Assembly (NCBI GenBank): GCA_035286745.1 | Contig: DATECU010000361.1 | Span: forward strand, 1 to 28,163 | Reading direction: 5' to 3' | Source of the DNA: DATECU01 sp035286745 | GTDB lineage: Bacteria; Acidobacteriota; Vicinamibacteria; Fen-336 | Length of the DNA: 28,163 nt | Shown here: in pieces, positions 23,668-28,163 of the stretch | Position numbering within the stretch: position 1 is the first letter of the stretch | How the letters are laid out: every line of letters begins with the position of its first letter | Program-made: the position numbers and the translations under genes | The notes under the pieces: generated by a model | Told to the model about the DNA's origin: nothing | The model's database searches: none | Seen by the model: only the letters and a program-made list of their open reading frames with translations

Positions 23668-24444
23668 ATGAAGATCGCCGTGTGCGTGAAGCAGGTCCCC
23701 GACACCGAAACCCGGATCAAGATCGCGGCTGATGGCAGGGGAATCGTCGATTCCGACGTCAACTGGGTGGTGTCTCCGTACGACGAGTTCGCCATCGAGG
23801 AGGCCCTGAGGATCAAGGAGGCCAAGGGCGGCGAGGTGGTGTTGCTGTCGCTGGGGCCGGAGCGGGTGGTGACCGCCATCCGGAGCGGCCTGGCCATGGG
23901 AGCCGACTCCGCGGTCCACCTGCAGGACCCGCTCTTCGAGGCTGCCGACGCCTCGGGGGTGGCCAGGGCGCTGGCGGCCGCACTCAAGGGGGTGGGTGCG
24001 GACCTGGTCCTGATGGGACAACAGGGTGTGGGCGGCGACCACTCGCAGACCCCGGGCCGGGTGGCCGAGATCCTGGATCTGCCGCAGGTCAGCATGGCGG
24101 TCAAGATCGAGCTGGGCGAGGGCAAGGCCAGGGTGGAGCGGGAGACCGAGGGCGGGCGCGAGGTGTGGGAGACCAGCCTGCCGGCGGTGATCTCGGCCCA
24201 GAAGGGGCTCAACGAGCCGCGTTATGCGAGCCTCAAGGGCATCATGGCCGCCAAGAAGAAGCCGGTCGAGACCAAGGACGCGGCGGCTCTCGGCCTCACC
24301 GCCGCGGAACTTGCCCCCAAGACGCGGGTCAAGGTCATGGAGCTGCCGCCGGCCCGGCAGGCGGTGAGGATGATCGAGGGCGACCCGGCCCAGCAGGCCC
24401 AGGAACTCCTGCGCGCCCTCCACCAGGACGCCAAGGTCATCTGA
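23668..24444 (+). CDS. etfB: Electron transfer flavoprotein beta subunit EtfB
   Basis: EtfB pairs with EtfA to carry electrons from acyl-CoA and other dehydrogenases to the quinone pool via ETF:quinone oxidoreductase. The 258 residues include MKIAVCVKQVPDTET, the nucleotide-binding region with GQQGVGGDHSQTPGRVAEIL and the family signature LPAVISAQKGLNEPRYASL. The C-terminal arm follows. ATG 23668 gives the family start; the frame upstream to 23611 is not conserved. A purine-rich stretch (AGGAGGGAGGGGG, about 23640-23652, then GGAGAG) precedes it. etfA follows after 12 bases. Confidence 0.95.
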   Translation: MKIAVCVKQVPDTETRIKIAADGRGIVDSDVNWVVSPYDEFAIEEALRIKEAKGGEVVLLSLGPERVVTAIRSGLAMGADSAVHLQDPLFEAADASGVARALAAALKGVGADLVLMGQQGVGGDHSQTPGRVAEILDLPQVSMAVKIELGEGKARVERETEGGREVWETSLPAVISAQKGLNEPRYASLKGIMAAKKKPVETKDAAALGLTAAELAPKTRVKVMELPPARQAVRMIEGDPAQQAQELLRALHQDAKVI

Positions 24445-24456
24445 GGGGAGAAAGTC

Positions 24457-25437
24457 ATGGCAGCCATCATCACCTTTGCCGAGCAGCGGGACGGGAAGCT
24501 CCGGCGGCCCTCCCTGGAAGCGGTTTCCGAAGCCCGGCGTCTGTCGGGCGGGCTCTCGGCTTCGGTCGAGGTCGTCCTCATCGGCTCCGGAGTCAGCGGT
24601 CTGGCCGGGGAGCTGGCGGCCTACGGGGCCGACAAGGTCCACCTCTTCGATCAGCCGGAGCTGGCTCAGTACGCCACCGAGGTCTACGCCCGCGCCCTGG
24701 CGCAGGCGATCGGCGAGAGCCAGGCCGGCCTGGTCCTCATCCCCTACACCGCCATGGGCAAGGACCTGGCTCCGCGGGTGGCGGCCAAGGTCGGCGCCGG
24801 CCTGGCCAGCGACTGCGTGGCTCTGGCGCTGAGTGGCGGCCGAGTGGAGGCCCGGCGTCCGATGTACGCCGGCAAGGCCTACGCCACTCTGAGCTTCGAG
24901 GGCGACTGCCAGATGGCCAGCCTCAGGCCTAACGTGTTTGCCCTGGGGGTGCCCGACCCCTCGCGGCAGGCCGAGGTGGTGAACCGCACTGTCGACACCG
25001 CCTGCCGAGCCAGGGTGGTGGGCGTCGAGGCGACGGCGAGCGGCAAGCTGGAGCTGACCGAGGCTCAGATCGTGGTGTCCGCCGGGCGCGGCATCAAGGG
25101 ACCCGAGCACTTCCAACTGGTCGAAGCGCTGGCCCAGGTCATGGGGGCGGCGGTAGGCGCGTCCCGGGCCGTGGTCGATGCCGGCTGGGTGGACCACCAT
25201 TTCCAGGTCGGACAGACGGGGAAGACGGTTTCGCCCACCCTCTACATCGCCTGCGGGATCAGCGGCGCCATCCAGCACCTGGCGGGGATGTCCTCCTCCA
25301 AGGTGATCGTGGCCATCAACCGCGACGCCGATGCCCCCATCTTCAAGGTCGCCGACTACGGCATCGTGGGGGACCTGTTCGAGGTGGTGCCCAAGCTCAC
25401 CGAGGCAGCCCGCGCCCATTTCGCCGCCAAGGGTTAG
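24457..25437 (+). CDS. etfA: Electron transfer flavoprotein alpha subunit EtfA
   Basis: EtfA binds the FAD of the ETF dimer. The 326 residues have an N-terminal Rossmann-like domain (IITFAEQRDGKLRRPSLEAV, LIPYTAMGKDLAPRVAAKVG). The C-terminal FAD domain follows with RAVVDAGWVDHHFQVGQTGK, VSPTLYIACGISGAIQHL and VIVAINRDADAPIFKVADYG, the standard signature. GGGGAGAAAG sits before ATG 24457. Subunit sizes match the ordinary dimeric ETF; no fused ferredoxin domain or fixABCX partner is present, so electron bifurcation is not indicated. Confidence 0.96.
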   Translation: MAAIITFAEQRDGKLRRPSLEAVSEARRLSGGLSASVEVVLIGSGVSGLAGELAAYGADKVHLFDQPELAQYATEVYARALAQAIGESQAGLVLIPYTAMGKDLAPRVAAKVGAGLASDCVALALSGGRVEARRPMYAGKAYATLSFEGDCQMASLRPNVFALGVPDPSRQAEVVNRTVDTACRARVVGVEATASGKLELTEAQIVVSAGRGIKGPEHFQLVEALAQVMGAAVGASRAVVDAGWVDHHFQVGQTGKTVSPTLYIACGISGAIQHLAGMSSSKVIVAINRDADAPIFKVADYGIVGDLFEVVPKLTEAARAHFAAKG

Positions 25438-25455
25438 GCGGGAGGTCCGGAACCC

Positions 25456-25492
25456 GTCCCCGGGGGCTTTCCTGTCGAGCCGACCCGGGGGC
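25456..25492 (+). terminator. GC-rich hairpin after etfA
   Basis: GTCCCCGGG (25456-25464) pairs with CCCGGGGGC (25484-25492), with one G-T pair. An inner GGCT/AGCC (25465-25468 and 25478-25481) extends the stem across a two-base bulge. There is no T-run, so it is not a textbook terminator. It lies between etfA and the next gene and may mark the end of the etf transcript. Confidence 0.4.
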
Positions 25493-25508
25493 GCCGTCAT
25501 TGAGTTCG

Positions 25509-26162
25509 ATGTTTCGCGATCGCGAGGAAGCAGGCCGCCGTCTCGCCCAACGGGTGGCGGAGAGCGTCAGCGAGCGCGGGGCGGCGGTCCTGGTCCTGGG
25601 CATCCCGCGCGGCGGGGTCCTGGTGGCGGCGCCGGTCGCGGCGGCGCTGGAGGCGGGCCTCGACGTCATGGTGCCCCGCAAGCTGGGGGCTCCCGGCAAT
25701 CCTGAACTGGCCATTGGAGCCCTGGCGGTGGCCGGGGATCGGGAGTTCCTGGTTCTGGATCCGCGGGCCGCGGCTTGGCTGGAGGTCAGCGACGCCTACC
25801 TCGAGGCCGAACGGGCCCGGCAGCGAGCCGAGATCGTGCGCCGCGATCGCGCCTACCGTGGGGCCCGCCCCCCGCTGGAGCTCGGCGGCCGGGTGGTGGT
25901 GCTGGTCGACGACGGGATCGCCACCGGCATGACCATCCGGGCCGCGGTGGCAGCCGTCAGGCGCGCTGCCCCCAAAGAGGTGGTGGTGGCCGCCCCGGTG
26001 GCGCCCCTGGGGAGCCTGCGCGAGATCGAAGCCGCCGGCTGCCGGGCTCTGGTGCTCGAGACCCCCTGGCCTTTCGGCGCTGTGGGTCGCTTCTACGCCT
26101 CCTTCGACAGCGTCGAGGATCGGGAAGTGATGCGGGTGCTGGCCGCCAGCCGGCCCTCCTGA
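25509..26162 (+). CDS. Phosphoribosyltransferase-domain protein
   Basis: This is a type I phosphoribosyltransferase-fold protein of 217 residues; the substrate is unknown. The PRPP-binding loop is VVVLVDDGIATGMTIRAA (about residues 127-144). It is preceded by FRDREEAGRRLAQRV, GIPRGGVLVAAPVA and VPRKLGAPGNPELAIGA, a signature shared by a widespread group of uncharacterised PRTase-like proteins. It ends with FYASFDSVEDREVMRVL, also typical of that group. ATG 25509 matches the usual start MFRDREEAGRRLA; a TTG at 25500 is the alternative, and neither has a clear ribosome site. No neighbouring purine or pyrimidine gene hints at the substrate. Confidence 0.8.
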   Translation: MFRDREEAGRRLAQRVAESVSERGAAVLVLGIPRGGVLVAAPVAAALEAGLDVMVPRKLGAPGNPELAIGALAVAGDREFLVLDPRAAAWLEVSDAYLEAERARQRAEIVRRDRAYRGARPPLELGGRVVVLVDDGIATGMTIRAAVAAVRRAAPKEVVVAAPVAPLGSLREIEAAGCRALVLETPWPFGAVGRFYASFDSVEDREVMRVLAASRPS

Positions 26163-26169
26163 CGATGGC

Positions 26170-26197
26170 CTGGCACACCGACGGCCTGTGCTACCAT
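26170..26197 (+). promoter_or_regulatory. Possible extended -10 promoter for leuS
   Basis: CTGGCA (26170-26175) and TACCAT (26192-26197) are 16 bases apart, and a TG dinucleotide at 26189-26190 gives an extended -10 (TGCTACCAT). The predicted start is about 20 bases before ATG 26224. The -35 is a four-of-six match. Confidence 0.4.
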
Positions 26198-26223
26198 GCC
26201 CCCTCTCTAACGTCCTGGAAGGC

Positions 26224-28163
26224 ATGAGCGAATACAACTTCGAGGAGATCGAGACCCGCTGGCAGGAGCGCTGGCGCAAGGGCCGCACTTTCGAGGTCAC
26301 CGAGGACCCCTCGCGGCCCAAGTTCTACTGCCTGGAGATGCTCCCTTACCCTTCGGGCGACATCCATGTGGGCCACGTCCGCAACTACTGCATCACCGAC
26401 GTGGTGGCCCGCTACAAGCGGATGCGGGGCTTCAACGTGCTGCACCCCATCGGCTGGGATGCGCTGGGGCTGCCGGCTGAGAACGCAGCCATCAAACGAG
26501 GGGTCCATCCCGAGAAGTGGACGCGGGACAACATCGCGGGGATGAAGCGCCAGTTGCAGCGGCTCGGCTTCAGCTACCCGTGGAGCCGCGAGGTCGCCAC
26601 CTGCGACCCCAGCTACTACCACTGGAACCAGTGGTTCTTCTTGCGCATGCTGGAGAAGGGGATCGCCTACCGGGCCAAGGCGCCGGTCAACTGGTGCCCC
26701 AAGTGCGAGACGGTGCTGGCCAACGAACAGGCGCAGGGCGGCGAGTGCTGGCGCTGCCACAGCGCCGTGGAGGAGCGGGAGCTCGACCAGTGGTTCTTGC
26801 GCATCACCGCCTACCAGGACGAGCTGCTCGACGACATGGCCGAGCTTGCCGCCTGGCCGGAGCGGGTGCTGCAGCAGCAGCGCAACTGGATCGGCCGCTC
26901 GCCGGGCGCCGAGGTGGACTTTGCGGTGGAGGGCGGGGGATCGATCCGCGTCTTCACCACCCGCATCGACACCATCTACGGCGCCACCTTCCTGGTCTTG
27001 GCCCCCGAGCATCCGCTGGTGGCCTCGCTCTTGGCTGACGCTTCCGCGGAGGCCCGGGCCGTGGTGGCGCGGCTCCACGGCCAGGACCGCCGGGCCCGGC
27101 AGGCGGGACAGGTGGAGAAGGAGGGCGTGTTCACCGGTCGCTCCGCCAGCAACCCCTTCAGCGGGGAGCGGGTGCCCATCTGGGTGGGTAACTTCGTGCT
27201 GATGGGATACGGCACCGGAGCCATCATGGCGGTGCCCGCGCACGACCAGCGCGACTTCGAGTTCGCCCGCCAGTACCGGCTGCCGATTCGGGTGGTGATC
27301 CAGCCCGAGGGGGGAGCCCTGAGCGGGGAGACCCTGGAAGCGGCCTACGACGGACCGGGCCGTCTGGTGGCGAGCGGCGAGTTCGACGGACTGGGCTGGG
27401 AAGAGGCCAAGGAGCGTATGGCCGTTCATGCCCAGGCTCGCGGCTTCGGCAAGGCGACCGTCACCTACCGGCTGAAAGACTGGTTGGTCAGCCGCCAACG
27501 CTACTGGGGTACGCCGATTCCGGTGGTGTACTGCGACGCCTGCGGGGTGGTGGGCGTCAGAGACCAGGACCTGCCGGTGCTGCTGCCCAAGGACGCGCCC
27601 TTCACCGGGGAGGGCGGCAATCCGCTGGAGAAGGTGTCGGCCTTCACCCAGGCGCAGTGCCCTCAGTGCGGCGGTCGGGCGCGGCGCGAGACCGACACCA
27701 TGGACACCTTTGTCGACTCGTCCTGGTACTTCTACCGCTACCTTTCGCCTCGCAAGCCGGACGGCCCCTTCGACTCGGCCTCGGTCCGCTACTGGTTCCC
27801 GATCGACCTCTACGTGGGGGGCATCGAGCATGCCATCCTGCACCTGGTTTACTCGCGGTTCTGGACCAAGGTGATGCGCGACCTGGGCCTTTTGACCTTC
27901 GACGAGCCGGTGCAGCGCCTGTTTCCGCAGGGGATGGTGCATCGGGACGGCGAGGTGATGTCGAAGTCGAAGGGCAACACCATCGCCCCCGACGAGGTGA
28001 TCGCCCGCTACGGCGCCGACACCCTGCGGCTTTACATCCTGTTCGCGGCGCCTCCGGAAATGGCCATGGAGTGGAGCGAGACCGGCATCGAAGGGCCACA
28101 TCGGTTCCTGCAGCGGGTGTGGCGGCTCCTGGATCGTCACGCCGAGGCCTTCGCCGGCGGGAT
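26224..28163 (+). CDS. leuS: Leucyl-tRNA synthetase (3' end outside window)
   Basis: LeuRS charges tRNA-Leu in the cytoplasm and edits mischarged amino acids. The open frame runs 646 codons to the window edge with no stop, out of the usual 810-870. It has the HIGH-class motif PYPSGDIHVGH (His48, His51) and GWDALGLPAENAA. Next is a zinc-type insert (WCPKCETVLANEQ ... CWRC) and the CP1 editing domain (TTRIDTIYGATFLVLAPEHP, GTGAIMAVPAHDQRDFEFA). DTMDTFVDSSWYFYRY and the KMSKS-class motif VMSKSKGN (from 578) follow. GGAAGG lies just before ATG 26224. The C-terminal anticodon-binding part is outside. Confidence 0.97.
   Translation, partial: MSEYNFEEIETRWQERWRKGRTFEVTEDPSRPKFYCLEMLPYPSGDIHVGHVRNYCITDVVARYKRMRGFNVLHPIGWDALGLPAENAAIKRGVHPEKWTRDNIAGMKRQLQRLGFSYPWSREVATCDPSYYHWNQWFFLRMLEKGIAYRAKAPVNWCPKCETVLANEQAQGGECWRCHSAVEERELDQWFLRITAYQDELLDDMAELAAWPERVLQQQRNWIGRSPGAEVDFAVEGGGSIRVFTTRIDTIYGATFLVLAPEHPLVASLLADASAEARAVVARLHGQDRRARQAGQVEKEGVFTGRSASNPFSGERVPIWVGNFVLMGYGTGAIMAVPAHDQRDFEFARQYRLPIRVVIQPEGGALSGETLEAAYDGPGRLVASGEFDGLGWEEAKERMAVHAQARGFGKATVTYRLKDWLVSRQRYWGTPIPVVYCDACGVVGVRDQDLPVLLPKDAPFTGEGGNPLEKVSAFTQAQCPQCGGRARRETDTMDTFVDSSWYFYRYLSPRKPDGPFDSASVRYWFPIDLYVGGIEHAILHLVYSRFWTKVMRDLGLLTFDEPVQRLFPQGMVHRDGEVMSKSKGNTIAPDEVIARYGADTLRLYILFAAPPEMAMEWSETGIEGPHRFLQRVWRLLDRHAEAFAGG

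Noticed and set aside
24457..25437. Electron-bifurcating ETF
   Set aside because: No fixCX, no fused ferredoxin domain and no neighbouring acyl-CoA or lactate dehydrogenase; the sizes fit an ordinary ETF.

Overview
The window is high-GC, densely packed bacterial chromosome with every gene on the + strand. It encodes an outer membrane (BamA, Skp, LpxA, LpxI, Lol transporter, TonB-like protein) alongside ClpC, a SpoIID-domain protein and a DUF4388/PATAN protein. That mix fits a diderm such as Acidobacteriota best. A myxobacterial or deltaproteobacterial-type phylum is possible. This placement is inferred from gene content; no rRNA is present.

Layout. (1) 1-816: the 3' end of lysS. (2) 951-3153: a Lol-type lipoprotein transporter (permease lolC, ATPase lolD); the gaps before both genes are filled by a foldback repeat. 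(3) 3234-5636: clpC. (4) 5633-11836: an envelope operon of bamA, skp, a single reading frame fusing FabZ to LpxA, lpxI and a Gfo/Idh oxidoreductase. (5) 11970-16049: a TonB-like protein, a SpoIID-domain protein with a large insert carrying an SLH-like motif, and a DUF4388 protein. (6) 16149-18247: miaA and deoB. (7) 18326-23547: DUF177 (yceD), rpmF, plsX, fabD, fabG, acpP, fabF, the classical fatty-acid cluster but without fabH. (8) 23668-26162: etfB, etfA and a phosphoribosyltransferase. (9) 26224 to the edge: the 5' two thirds or so of leuS.

How it works together. PlsX, FabD, FabG, ACP and FabF build acyl-ACP. The FabZ half of the fusion dehydrates 3-hydroxyacyl-ACP, while the LpxA half uses that same intermediate to start lipid A. 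LpxI acts later in the lipid A pathway, BamA and Skp place outer-membrane proteins, and the Lol proteins move lipoproteins. EtfAB carries electrons, typically from acyl-CoA dehydrogenases. Many genes overlap by ATGA or GTGA, so translational coupling is likely.

Most unusual items: the FabZ-LpxA fusion, preceded by a perfect 22-base palindrome and T-run; the SpoIID protein with an SLH-like insert; an AT-rich perfect palindrome over a possible etfBA promoter; the paired foldback repeats around lolC; and a recurring CCTAAC/GTTAGG motif that, in my manual scan, accounts for every CTAA/TTAG inside coding sequence other than at stop codons. No rRNA, tRNA, CRISPR array, prophage or transposase gene was seen. 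No gene-free stretch exceeds 300 bases; the longest, 2181-2457, is mostly the second foldback element.
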